A stretch of 64,000 nucleotides of DNA from Berghia stephanieae (lineage: Eukaryota; Mollusca; Gastropoda; Nudibranchia; Aeolidiidae). The DNA lies in assembly GCA_034508935.3 (NCBI GenBank), contig CM067446.1, forward strand, positions 54,942,121 to 55,006,120, given 5' to 3'. Positions within the stretch are counted from its first letter, which is position 1. Every line of letters starts with the position of its first letter. The position numbers were made by a program, and so were the translations under genes. The notes beneath the pieces were generated by a model. The model made no database searches and had not been told where the DNA came from. It saw only the letters and a program-made list of their open reading frames with translations. Below, piece after piece: positions 25,345 through 37,875 of the stretch.

Positions 25345-26985
25345 AGTCAAACCAAATGGATGAGAGAGAAAAAAATAAAATGAACAGCTATGTTATTTTA
25401 CAATGGATAATAGGGACACCTTGTGTTTTTTTTTTTTTTTGCCATTGCGCTATAGTAAAATCGGGTTTTCCCCAAAAAAAGGTATAGCAATGTAAATTTG
25501 TACATTAAAATATTTAATAAAGGCAGTTCTTTTTTTTAAAATAAAAATAATTAACCTTATATTTTTTTGAATATTTGTTAGGCTTTAAAAAAACATATGT
25601 GCCTTAAAATGCAGATTTCATGAGATAAAGCAATTTATTTGTAAATGTTGTGTGAATATAAATATTTCTCTTTGATGTGATTTTATTGATCAAATTTAGA
25701 TCACTGTTTTTTTAAAATTAAAATATTTGTATTATATTTAAAACGTCCTTTACGTTTATCTGTTTTATAATATCACTTAGAATGTCTATTATTGTTCATC
25801 TTTATGGCCGGTGTGTTATGTTTTGATTATTCCATCTAAATATAATGAAGGATATTTTAATGATAAGTGACAAGGTAGCAATATTTTTTTGTCTTTCAAA
25901 TGTTTATAAATACGATTTTCACTGCCGTCACTTGTCTCCGCTATTGATTGGATCATCTTGAATCTGAAAAAAATATATTAGTAGATTCATATTGACTTTT
26001 GACCTCAGAATAAATATTTTGCAAATTTTATAAAACTTCTCAATACTCATTGATTGATGATACAACCATGCAATTTTCCATTTTGTATGGAAATACTGTA
26101 CATAAACTTATTGCTGTGAAAATGAAATAACATGAATGCAGTCATTGAAGGACTTGAAAGAAGAGCCAATAATGGTGAGCAAGATGTAACTGGCTATGCT
26201 TTAAGGATAGACCAATAGATTTTGTGTGCTGATAAAGCCTGTTGCTCTTCATTTTTAGAAGCTGATTCCTTCAAAAGCAATCAGTCTATGTAACAATTTG
26301 TTGTTTTTTTTAGTTTTTTTTTTAAAGAAATGAATGGAAATTACGATCATCATTTGCCTATCTTATCAATAATGCAAAATTGACCAACCTTTTTGCAGTT
26401 GCTGCGCAGTTCCATTGGGGAATGTGGACCCAAATTGAGAACCACTGCTCTAAATGATTCTATATATTTTACAAAATAAGCTTATTTGGCTTTATTACTT
26501 TATATAACAATGTCTGGAAACAAATAGGCACTGTCAATGTTCATTTTTTTAAATTTGGCACAGTAACTCATTTGTGATCTTGTTCAGATAGAGGATGTTC
26601 AGGATTGTTCTTTGTTGTTTTCTGTGAAAATAAGGATGTAAACACCAGATGGCACCAGGTTGTCATAGTAGGCTGAGATTATGCTTGTTTTGTCAATTAT
26701 TTTGACTGACATGTCATGTCAGAGATGATTGCCTTGGCCAGGATAAAATTATACTTTGCCTTCTCTGTTTTTATTTCTTTGATTATTTATTTGTCCATAA
26801 AAAATTGATTATATATATATTTTGATGAGTAAAGTATTTTGGCAACAATGTAGCTATGAATAAAAATATGAAAAGTGTGTCATTCTTGTAATTTGTCAGT
26901 CACGAAAACTGATTTTAAAAAAAAAATTATATTTAAATGTTAGGACCTACAGCAGCCCAGTATACCTAATTTAGTTATGAACTTC
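25345..26985. other. AT-rich DNA, no gene seen
   Basis: This stretch contains T-rich and A-rich low complexity and no exon with coding character on either strand. No repeat boundaries were found. Confidence 0.5.
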
Positions 26986-27023
26986 AGATTTTGTATCTCC
27001 TCCAAGTCATCTTTTCATATCAG

Positions 27024-27173
27024 AGGAGACTCATTTTTAAGCATTTAATTTCACGATTAAAATATCCGTCTTCTTATGTTGACTTCTTGCGTAAGAGGAT
27101 TGAACAACATTTCAGGAAAAGTATTATTGAGAAAAGTTTTAACTCAAAATTAGATTTCACTGATAATGAATAA
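27024..27173 (+). CDS. Possible terminal exon, LYR-protein-like, weak
   Basis: After an acceptor-like CATATCAG the frame reads RRLIFKHLISRLKYPSSYVD, then FLRKRIEQHFRKS and about 16 more residues to a stop at 27171-27173. An AATAAA overlaps the stop. The spacing of aromatic and basic residues (YP..Y..FLR.RI..HFRK) resembles the second helix region of LYR/UQCC-type mitochondrial assembly factors, but the diagnostic LYR tripeptide is not seen here and no upstream exon was found. Its phase does not suit the last arrestin exon. It may be a retropseudogene fragment or chance. Confidence 0.22.
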   Translation, partial: RRLIFKHLISRLKYPSSYVDFLRKRIEQHFRKSIIEKSFNSKLDFTDNE

Positions 27174-27950
27174 AATCTCCAAATTTTATTCTCAATTTCC
27201 CACAATCTGCGGTATATGTATCAAAAATACATGCATGGAAGGAATAGAAAATTGTATTTCTTGAGTATAGAATGATTTCATGATAGTAATAAAGTCGAAG
27301 GCTGTATAATTATTAATGTTTTAAGTTGAATGCAGATTTGTTGCCAAATAGAGAAAACGCATTTGGTTCAAGCTTTTAATAAACCACTTGAGTGCTGAGT
27401 TAAAATTTTGAAGTAGTTCAGATCAGGGACTTAAAATGGCGCAAAGTCTGGATAACACATACCGTTTTTTTTTATTTCGCTCAATCTCCGAAACTATCTG
27501 TCAGATTGCCTTACCCTATACATATTTGGAAAGAGTAAAAGTTAAATTTAAGAATTTTCAAATTGAATGGTCAAAATCTTGAAATCAATAGGTTTTTTTT
27601 TGTTTTGTTTTTTTTGTTTTTTTTTTTGGGGGGGGGAAGCATTAAGTGTTGGTATGCCACAAAACTCACTTTATTTTCATAATTTTACAAATATTAAATT
27701 GACTTCAGAAAAGCCAAAGTGGTACACCTCTTCTTGTCTGTGAGTGAGTGAGAAAAGCGCAAAGCGAACTTTAAAATTAAAAGAAAATATTTTTAACTGT
27801 TAATTCTTGTAAATTAGTCGGGCTGTGATTCTCAGAAGAAATTTCCTTTTGACTTATATCTTTTAACCGTAAATTTTCTCTTCAACACCTCTAATTTTGA
27901 GGTAGATTCGCTTCAAACGTCCAGCAACCTTGTAAATGATAAACAGCTGT

Positions 27951-28466
27951 CTGGGTGGGGAACCTGACCTCCCATAGTGGGCAGGGAGGTAAATGCTGTG
28001 TCATCTATCCCCCCATACCCGTTTTCCAATCGTTTCCTGTCATTATCTTGGAATGAGATTACTTAGTTTTGTCCTGACCCTTGCCGGAGGGAAACAGTCG
28101 AATGTATAGTTATAGTTATAGTTTTGGGAGATTATATTTTTTTCCTTGTAAATCATCTCTCTGTTATGCATTGTATTATGTTTAGTTTACATATTATATT
28201 ATATGATTGTAAACATTTGAGTGTATTCCTCTTCGTTAGGACCTGTGGTTGTGTCTGGATGAGACTTTTAGGTGATCTCAAAGTACTTTGACGGTGTGCT
28301 CTTGGAATCCACGTCTGTTCCCTATTTGAACCAATTCCCCTTTGTCTCACCTTTGCTTTTGTGCTTTCATTGTAATTCTAGAACATTTTACTATCCCAGT
28401 TTCTTCCCTTTTACTGGCGCTGATATGACCTTAATGTGTTGCAAGCGCCGTAAAACCCTTAAAAGC
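27951..28466 (+). mobile_element. Hairpin-tailed retroposon, copy 2
   Basis: A 516 bp copy flanked by a 10 bp target duplication AAACAGCTGT (27941-27950 and 28467-28476). It starts CTGGGTGGGGAACCTGACCT, the same 5' start as copy 3, which argues for a defined full-length unit and against random truncation. It has the same internal and 3' hairpins as copy 1 and a short tail (GTAAAACCCTTAAAAGC). Confidence 0.85.
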
Positions 28467-28476
28467 AAACAGCTGT

Positions 28477-29519
28477 AGTTTTTTAAGAAGTAAACTAAAA
28501 TAAATAATGTTAGGCAAAGGACGATTGTGCCTGCATCGCACTCAGACTAGCGCGGACGATTAGTACATTGCAAGCGCCTTTTTATCAAAGTATTATTGGA
28601 ATGCGTTGCTATGCCTTATAATATTTGAATATTTAATGACTTTTTAAAAAACTTTTAGTATCTTATTTATGTGATTTATTTGAAATGTATCTATAGCTGC
28701 TGTCTTCATGACCTGTTCAGGATAAAACTCACAGAGGTGTCCTTACAGTTAGGAGGGGGGGGGGGGGGGGGGGCGTCTAAACCGTGAACTCTATTGGTTC
28801 CATATTTGTTTGAATTTCCTCCTCCTCCTCCTCCTCCTCCTCCCTCCTCCTCCTCCTCCTCCTCCTCCTCATTCTATTCTACTTCTCCTTCCTTTCTTCT
28901 TCTTCTTCTTCTTCTTCTTCTTCTTCTTCTTCTTCTTCTTCTTCTTCTTCTTCATATAAATCAAATGATATAAAAAAATAGGAAAATTAAGGTATGTTCT
29001 GCGGTGCTTATTTTAAAGTCTCACTATTGTTCAAAAGGTTGATACCAGCAGGTAGGTTGTTTCATAAGGGAAAGTGTTTTGAGAACATAAAAAAGAATGA
29101 AGATGACTGGCAACATTAGACAGAGGACTGCCTAGTTTGTATTGACTTCATTTGGTGTCTGTCTATTGCCCATTTAATTGTTTTCACAAAGTAATCATTA
29201 AATTCATTCTATTTCGTTCTTATATTTTTGGTCTTTAGTCATATTTTCAGCTTTGGCTCTAATGGTAACCTTATCTACTGTTTTTATTGGGTTTTTTTTT
29301 TTTTTGGTCAATGAATCATTTGATTTGGCTTATATCTGCACCTGTTTATTGGCATAAAAAATACATACACTTTATGTTCGCACGAGAAGAGCTCAGTTGA
29401 CGGCTTTTTAAAATGTTTGAATTGAATTAGGCATAATGCAAGCATTTGATTAATGAAATTTTGATCTGGGTTTGAAAAATATTTACGCCACTATGCGCTT
29501 GAGGGGTATCCCATTCCCC
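28477..29519. repeat. Simple repeats and unassigned DNA
   Basis: A poly(G) run lies at about 28745-28773, a (CCT)n array at about 28818-28870 and a (TTC)n array at about 28897-28952. The remainder is AT-rich with no exon seen. An interrupted AAT array near 29525-29575 is the ATT tail of the neighbouring minus-strand LINE. Confidence 0.7.
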
Positions 29520-30640
29520 ATTAGTAATAATAATAATAATATATTAATAATATATAATAATAATAATATAATAATGCTGAAACTTATATAGCGCTATAAC
29601 TCCGAGACATAGACTCTAAGCGCTTAATTACAATTACTTTGGCTGAAACTAATCATTCAACCACAACACAACAAAACACACAACACAAACCAGACTATCT
29701 TGCTTCTCATACCATCTACTAAAATCGAAACAGATTTGTTTTAAGCGAAGGTTTGAAAATAGACAAAGATTCTTTCTCACGAATGCCCTGTGGTAAGGCG
29801 CTCCAAACAGAGGGTTCGAAATGAGAAAAGGATCTCATTCCAGCATTTTTCCGAATTCGAGGGACAACTAGTTTTGTGGAATCACTCGCCGAACGTAAGG
29901 GGCGGGGTTTTGAATATCTTTCAATTAGTTCCGAAAGGTAGGAAGGGGCAGTACGGTCAAGAACAAGCTTTGAATTTAATCCTTCTCTCAACAGGCAGCC
30001 AATGCAGGTCATGAAGCAAAGGTCCGGCAGAGTCGCACCTACGCTTCATGAATACTAGTCTGCCAGCGCTGTTTTGGACAATCTGAAGACGTCTCAGATA
30101 TATTGCGAAACGCCAAACAACAGAGCATTACAATAATCCAATTTCGATAGTACGAGGGACACAACCAGGTGTTTGGTCACATCCTCAGATATGAACCGTT
30201 TAATGGAAGCAATCTTTTTTATTGGAAAAAGAGCGATCTAACCAAATTATTAACCTGATGCTCCATCGACAGTCCAGAGTCTTAGAATGTGTCAAGGTTT
30301 TTCACTTTGTCAATAATTTGAATGGAGGCATCCCCCGCTTCAAATCTGTTTCACTTTTCCACTGCCTGTTCCCCACATACAGCACCTGTCTTATCATCAT
30401 TCAGTTTCAATCTGTTCTCATTCATCCATTTCTTAACACTTTGGATACAATTTTTACTATCGGCTGATACTTCTTGTAAAATTTCTCGTATTGGAAACGC
30501 AGTACAATTGCGTACCATCAGCGTATTGGTGGTAAGACAGACAGAAACTTCTGATGATTTTAGAAAGAGGGCCAACGTACAGAACAAAAAGAACGGGTCC
30601 AAGTACTGAACCTTGGGGAACCCCACAATCAATAGTCTGC
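29520..30640 (-). pseudogene. CR1/L2-like LINE 3' part
   Basis: On the minus strand the reverse transcriptase core GVPQGSVLGPVLFVLY, then YADG in place of YADD, leads to SVKKWMNENRLKLNDDKTG. After an internal gap the C-terminal APSYLSELIERYSKPRPLRS and SVWSALPQGIREKESLSIFK follow, typical of CR1/L2-type elements. The 3' end has a hairpin built on AAGCGCTTAGAG..TAGCGCT and an ATT-rich tail near 29525-29580. The frame is broken by stops and shifts, and one catalytic Asp is changed, so it is dead. Confidence 0.75.
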
Positions 30641-31250
30641 CAGAGACTGAAGTAGTCTATCGGCTACGTCCTGGGACTGGGTCTGTTGGTACTCCTTGTA
30701 CAGCTTTTTCGACTCTTCCGTCCAGCAGGGGGTGTAAAATTTCCGTTTGCCCCGTGGAATGGAACGGCGAGCGCTCTTAACCAGCAGCCTGTTAAATCTG
30801 GTTATATTCTCGAACTTGGAGGGATGGCAGGGCAAACCAACTCGATATAGGAATTCCTCCCAGTTGGCCTTCCTGACATCCCATCTGCAGATTGAGAGAG
30901 ACTGCACCTCGGTATTGTCACCCCCGCTGTGACAAGAACCGGCCTGTGCCGACTATGCAGGAAGTCGCTGAGGACTGTCTGCTTCACCTGCAGTGGTTCA
31001 CCGTTCGCTCCCTTCGTGATGAGGGTGAGGTCAGGAGTATAATCCTTTTTATGGCGGGTGCCCCAAAAGGTACCCCTGGCTGTATGATCGTACACTAAGT
31101 GTAGATCTTTAGTCCATCCATGAGTGGAGTTGTCTACCTGCCTCGTTGCAGTCTCGGTAGCCCATTCGTGATGGTGGCTATTAAAGTCTCCCAGATAGAT
31201 GGAAGGATGGCTAACCACCGTTACCGAGTCCAAGTCGCTCTTGGTGGTTT

Positions 31251-32239
31251 CAGAGCTGCCAACTACTGCAAAAATGCGGAATTGTACGCATTTTCAGTGA
31301 TTGTACGCTTGTACACATTTCCCCCAAGATTGTACCCATTTTCAGTGTGCAGAGTCACTTCAGTTTTCTTTAGTTGTAATTCATATTATTACTAGCCTAT
31401 TGAGAAAACCTTGGTGACCAAGTGGATATTCATATATATTTTGACCAATTATGATCTTCATGCTGGGAGGTAGATTCTGAAAGGATTGGATTATAGTCTT
31501 GGGAACTGGGTGGGGATCCTGACCTCCCATAGTGAGCAGGGAGGTACATGCTGCGTCTTCTATCCCCCATACCCGTTTCCCAATTGTTTCCTGTCATTGT
31601 CTTGGAATGAGATTACTTAGTTTTGTCCTGATCCTTGCCGGAGCTCCTTGGCTAGGAGGGAAACAGTCGAATGTATAGTTATAGTTTTGGGAGATGATAT
31701 TTTTTTCCTTGTAAATCATCTCTCTGTTATGCATTGTATTATGTTGAGTTTACATATTATATTATATGATTGGTAAACATTTGAGTGTATTCCTGTTAGT
31801 TGGGACCTGTGCTTGTGTCTGGATGAGACTTTTAGGTGATCTCAAACTAAGTACATTGGTGGTATGCTCTTGGAATCTACATCTGATCCCTATTTGTTCC
31901 CAGTTCCCCTATGTCTTACTTTTTCTTGGGTGCTCTAATTGTAATTCTATAACTTTTTACTATCCCATTTTCTTCCTTTTTACTGGCGCTGATATAACCT
32001 TAATGTGTTGCAAGCGCCGTAAAACCCTTAAAAAAAAAAAAAAAAAAAAAAAATAGTCTTGGGAACATCATTGTTGCTGCAATTGAGCTTGTGTGGTGTG
32101 ACTTTATGTAATTATACATTCCTCTTACTTTCCAATGGTTGTTTTCCGTCTATTTCAGGATTGTACCCATTTTTTATGAAATCTCCCCCATTTTGAGGTC
32201 CCATTGTACACATTCTCATCAGATGGGGTTGGCAGCTCT
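31251..32239. mobile_element. hAT-like non-autonomous element inside the LINE endonuclease
   Basis: The inverted ends CAGAGCTGCCAAC (31251-31263) and GTTGGCAGCTCT(G) (32228-32240) are hAT-like. They are flanked by the direct repeat GTGGTTT (31244-31250 and 32240-32246), with the last G shared between end and repeat. The LINE endonuclease reading is interrupted exactly here. Sub-terminal repeats built on ATTGTAC.CATTTT are found at both ends. About 430 bp is its own; the rest is the retroposon copy at 31507-32052. No transposase is encoded. Confidence 0.8.
31507..32052 (+). mobile_element. Hairpin-tailed retroposon, copy 3, with poly(A)
   Basis: A 546 bp copy with a 14 bp target duplication ATAGTCTTGGGAAC (31493-31506 and 32053-32066) and a pure poly(A) tail of about 22 nt after GTAAAACCCTT. 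It is the youngest-looking copy because tail and duplication are intact. It starts TGGGTGGGGATCCTGACCTC, as copy 2 does. It sits inside the hAT-like element, so it is the last of three successive insertions. Confidence 0.9.
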
Positions 32240-33101
32240 GTGGTTTATAGATTTGCAAATACAGCCCACCTACCTCCACGGAAATTTTATTCACCCTGTA
32301 GCTGTCTATTGCGCTCTCAATAACCTTTACATACGATGGCACTATAGCGTAAACGCTAACCCCTTCTTTGAGCCTCGAATGTCCGTATAGCCTGGGATCG
32401 GGAATCGAGAAGATTGCGCGCCTGAATAAAGATGGGTCTCCTGTAATAGGAGGATGTCAACGCTATGGGCGGCCAGTAGATTTGACAAAAGCTCATTTTT
32501 GCCATATTCTGACTCTCGATATTGAGGGATCATATTATATGCGTCAGGTCGCTAACCCTGGTATCGCATTTTCCAGCTGAAGATGTGTTGGGACGTTCCC
32601 TTATTTCTCGACCGTGCCGACGACGACCATGGCAACACGAACGCGGTAGTATTTGGGTAGGCGGCCGACCGCTTCGCCATTGAAGAATCTGTTTCCTTGA
32701 CATAATCATTTGGGTTGAATCTCCAGTAGTCACATATCGGGGCGTCAAGTGGCTCGCTATAGGCTCGACAACCGGGATGGTATTGTTACATACTGGTAAA
32801 CCGGAATTACTCCTTTGCCCCCGATGTGCCTCAAGCTCCCCCACCACGACAGGGTAGGAGATCCACGAGAGAAGGGCGCGGGGTAAAGGACGAGTTGACG
32901 GCGTTGTCATTAGTCGTGGGTTACTTCAAGGCGGACACACTTTGTTTTTTTGTTTTTTTTCTTGCAATGTGCTCCGTCCCCATTAAATCAAGACCGATTC
33001 GTTTAAAAATGGATACTGAACGTTCCAGCCGATAGGAAATATTACATATTTGCACTTAATGTGTAACGAGATGTGAAATGTTGGAGACATCGAAAGGGAC
33101 A

Positions 33102-33373
33102 TGTAGTGTTCTATTCTCTCAATATAAACACTAATAGTAATTAATAAACAAACTCAATCAAATGTAGAGTCAGACATATCTTTATTTCATTACTACAAAG
33201 GTATAACACGTCTTACTTCAGTCATGGCGTACAACTAACTAACCTACATACATCCATCCTATTACTCATTCTCTCATTCCAGGCTGGGGTTTCCCCGCCC
33301 ATCATTATAGGAACGGCCCATCATAAGTGGTTGCCAATTGTAACCTTTTAAAACTAATATTACTAACACTACA
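33102..33373 (-). repeat. 3' LTR of the Mag-like element
   Basis: This 272 bp direct repeat of 37876-38143 has TG..CA ends and carries AATAAA on the minus strand. GGACA lies just outside it. Confidence 0.9.
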
Positions 33374-36300
33374 TCACTTCCCCCATGAAAAAATGAAATT
33401 GTCAAATTTCATATTAACACTTAGATAACATCAATACATGTAAAGTATCAAAGAAAGTAGTAAACGGCATTCATAATAGGAAAATGAAATATAGAAACAT
33501 ACTTGTATCTTTTAAAGTATACCGCTATGTCCCTATAATTTAACTGTAAAATACTTTATTCTTCTCCCCTCTTCTTTCAAATAAAAAAAAAAGTCAAAAC
33601 TCTTTTTGTTTTTTGTTTTTTTGTTTTTTTTTAACAACAACTTATTAATGTTGAAACACAGACAGCTTATATAATGCTTACTTTAGAAATAAAAATCGCT
33701 TAAGAATTATAACAGCAGATTAGTTCAGTATTAAAACAAAAATTATAAGAACATAAAGAAACCAACAGCTTTAAGGTTGTTTTTTTTTGTTGTTTTTTTA
33801 AAACCGTAAATAATTAAATCAATTGAACATTAGTAGCAAATTTATTACTTTAAAAATACGAACTCTTCTTAAACATAAATGAGAAAAAAAAATATTAATA
33901 ATAATCAAATTCATCTTGGAACCGAAGTGGAACGTTCCTACTTCGTCCCGATTTTCTGACTCTGATGTCAGGTATCTGATTGTTATCATTGTGTGCATCA
34001 TCGTCGTCACATGTATCAATACAAACATCATCATCAACATTAGTATTATCAACATTGTCATTATTAGCATTGGTATATACATCATTATCTTCATCAACCA
34101 CACTTTTGTGATTGTTTTGTCTCATGTTATCATCATCGTCATTATTACGATATTTTACAACATGAGAACTGTTTCTTTTGTACTGAACGTTAGGATTGTT
34201 TTCAGACTCAATAACACAACTGTTTCCTGTCTTTTGTATCAACCTGTATGGTTCGTTTTTAAAAGGAGTGTCCAATTTGTTTTGTCTCCTTTGTTTCAAA
34301 AGTACCTTATCGCCCACTTGTAAATTTCTTTCACAAGCATTTCTCTTTTGATCAATGTATTCTTTATTTTTGACCTTTTGACTTCTGTCGCGATCTCTAA
34401 TTTCTTCGATGTCAAGCGTATCATGTTCTTGCAAATTTAAACTTGGCAGTTTGGTTTTAAGTTTGCGTTTGAAAAGCAATTGTGAAGGAGGTACTCCTGT
34501 CACTGAGTGGGGTGTATTGCGATACGCAAAAATGTATTGATTGGTACATTTCTTTTTTCCAGTATTTACCCGATGATTTTGCAATTCGCATTCTTTTTAG
34601 TAGTGATCTATTTTGCCGCTCTACCTCGCCATTCGCAGCGGGGTGCAGTGGGGTGACTAGCCTTTGTTTCACGTTGCAAGAACTTAAATACTGTTTCATT
34701 TCACTAGATGTGAACTCTTGTGCATTATCACTCATAAGTACGGTACTTCAGGATAACCATGAGTAAAGAAAATATTTTCAAGAACATCAATGACAGTTTT
34801 AGTGTCTTTCTTCTTTGTAATTGCTACTTCATAAAATCTGCTATAAAGATCAATCACTACTAAGACATAGCCTTCTCCTTCTATTGGACCTAGAAAGTCC
34901 ATGCTCACAGTATGCCATGGTTCTAATGGCAGTTTGGTTGGTTCGATTGGTTCCGGGTTCGGATAATTTTGAACCAGTTGACAATCATGACATTTCTTTA
35001 CAAATGTATCAACGTCCTTGTCAATTTTGTGCCACCAAACTTTGGTTCTCAATCTTTGTTTCGTACCTACTATCCCTAAATGACCTTCATGTGCTAACTG
35101 CATGTATCGTCTTCTCAGAGTTTGAGGTATAACAATGTTATGACCTCTGAGTATAATGTCATTATAAACCATAAATTCCTCTTTCATAGGGTGATACACT
35201 TTCGTTTCATCTGACCACATAGAGTTTTCAATTTCCTCTCTAAGAGTCACTAGATCCCTATCTTTCAACGTTTCCTCTCTGATTTCTTCAATGCTCAGGC
35301 TGTGTGGTACAGCCGTAGATGCAACAAAATGAACAAAATGCTCTGTAGGTGAGTATTTCACACAGTGGTCTTCCTTTCTCACCATGCGAGACAAAGCGTC
35401 TGCGATATTGTTATTGCCTGACACATATTTCACCTTGAAACTGAAAGGCATGAGTCTAAGGACCCATCGTTCTACTCTAGCACACCGGTTTGGATTTGGG
35501 ACTATAAATGTACTCCAGCGCTCTGTGATCAACAATTATGTCAAAATGCAAACCAGTAAGTAAAGTCTAAATTTTTCACATGCCCAAACAACACCAAGGG
35601 CTTCTTTTTCCGTGGTTGAATACCGTTTTTCTACTTCACTGAGTGTTCTGGCAACATAGCCAATCACTCGTTTTTGACCATTACTGATTTGCACCAATAT
35701 ACCGCACAATCCAACATTTGAGGCGTCACATATGAGTTCTGTGTTTTCTGCCTTAGTTGAAAAGTGACCCAACACTGTGTCCGAAGTCAAACATGCCTGA
35801 GGGTCATGTAGCTCTTTTCTTGCTCTTCTCCCCAAGTAAACACATTATATTTCTTTCTGGTCAGTTTTCTGAGCGGTTCAGCAATAGTTGCCAAATTATT
35901 TATGTAACGAGCATTGTAATTCACCAGTCCTAAAAATGACCTCACTTCGCTCACATTCTTTGGCCTCTCAGCTTCTTGCAATACTTTGATATGCTCATTT
36001 GTGGGTTGAATCCCTTTTGCTGAGATTTTATGCCACATGAATTCAATGCTTGCCAACTTAAATTTACACTTGGCTTTGTTCAGGGTCAAACCTTTTTCCC
36101 TCAATCTATCTATCCATAGCTTTCAATAAGTTTTTGTCATGTTCATTTACTGTTTTACCAAACACACAAATATCATCATACATGTTTATGACACCAGGAA
36201 TATCATGAAATATTTGAGAAATGACATTGTGATACTTTTCGGGTGCTGAATTTACCCCCATGATCAACCTCTTATATCTACGAAGCCCTCTGTGTGTAGC

Positions 36301-37875
36301 AAATGTTGTTATGTCCCTTGACAACCCCTTTCTAACTCAATTTGATGGAAATGCATCTTTCAAATCGAGCTTTGAAAAACACGTGGGTTCATTCAATCTG
36401 TACAGTATTTCGTCTATTGTCGGAATGGGATGTTTCTCCCTTTGAATCGCCATGTTGGCCTTCCTCATGTCGACCACCAGCCTAACGCTATCTTGGTCTT
36501 TCTTTGGAATGACTATCATTGGAGATACCCACTGACTGGGTTCATTGACCTCTTCAATGATGTCATTATCTTCTAGCTCTTGCAGCTTTTTATCCACTTT
36601 GTCTAATAAAGAATAAGGGATTCTATACATCCCTTGGGCCACAGGGTTGACTGTTTCATCAATATGAAGCTTTAATTTATATCCCTTTAACTTCCCCGTA
36701 CCCTCAAATACATCTTTGTAATTATGAAAAATGTCGTCATCAGTGGCATGCGCATAATCATTTCAAAATCATCATGCAGATTTTCACACGAATTTGAAGC
36801 AACTTTTACCAGCTTTAACTTTTCAGTTGTTGCTTTTCCCAATAAGGCGGGACATTTTTCATCCTAATACCACAGCAAACAAACAATATCCTTCTTCCTC
36901 CTCATCATCACAAATTGGTTGAAACGAATCACACAATAACCTCTCCCGTGCTGCCTTCGTCTCCAGTCATCATGTGTGAAATTCCGGTTTGCCGATGTCG
37001 GTTTGGCTCCTCGGTTGCCAGGATGAAACGTTGATCTAGGTGGAGTCTGATGGTGCGCTCTTCTAGGTGGGTTGTTGATGGTGCGCTCTTTGCTGTCCAC
37101 CTTTTGTTCTACAACAAACAGAAAAATGACCAAATCTATCGCATTTTCGGCATTGTTTGTCTCGTGCTGGACATGACGCATGTTTAGAATGGTGTCCAAC
37201 GCCATTACATCGGAAACAACGATCATCGTAGTTAGCATTCCTTTTTGCTGCGTGCTGTTCTTTTACTTTTTGAACTGAATTCACACTTTGTGCACTTGCA
37301 CCAACACTCAAATTTTTCATATCTCTGTTTATAATATCCATGGCTTTTGCCGCATCCAGAATCTTTTCAAGACATAAGTTGTCTTCTAGAGCTTTTCTGG
37401 ATTTGTTTATTTCTAACAGTGTAAACAGGTGATTGGCAATCTCTTCTTCCGGGTTAGGGAAATTACACTTACTTGCCAACATTTTAAATCTGATAGCATA
37501 TTCCTCAATTGTTTCTGTTTCACCTTGTGTTGCACTTCTGAATTTAAACACAAGAATCCGGTGTTTGTTTTCCTCAAGAAATGATTGTTCAGTTGCGTAC
37601 ACACTGCGTCATAGGTATCAACATTTTCATCCAAAGAATAAACGATATTGTTAACTTCTTCTCCAACAAAATGGAGTAACAGAGCCTTCTTTCGAGGTTG
37701 ATTTGTAATGTCCATTGCCACAAACAAATCATCCAATTTCTGGAGATATCTCTCCAACGTGGTCCAACATTTTCGTCTCTTCGTGTATAACGAATTCCGG
37801 GAATGAAGGTAACGCCATACTGGTTTGTCTGTAAACGAATTTAATCACAGCTGTATAACATTTTCCTCGTCGCCA

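Larger units (their letters stand above)
30641..32910 (-). pseudogene. I/Nimb-like LINE 5' half: endonuclease and linker, interrupted
   Basis: On the minus strand the AP-type endonuclease starts near 32500 with DILLLQETHLYSGAQ and PIPGYTDIRG, continues to VGGLYLQIYKP near 32250, resumes after a nested insertion at 31250 with the catalytic-type motif YLGDFNSHHHEW, and runs to SDFLHSRHRPVLV. The linker TPCWTEESKKLYKEYQQT and VADRLLQSLADY is of the I/Nimb kind. At about 30640 it passes directly into the reverse transcriptase of a different-looking (CR1/L2-like) LINE. It is broken by frameshifts and by the insertion at 31251-32239. Confidence 0.7.

Noticed and set aside
33916-34323. Plus-strand 135-codon frame
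   Set aside because: It lies antisense to the integrase tail of the Mag-like element and has no known domain.
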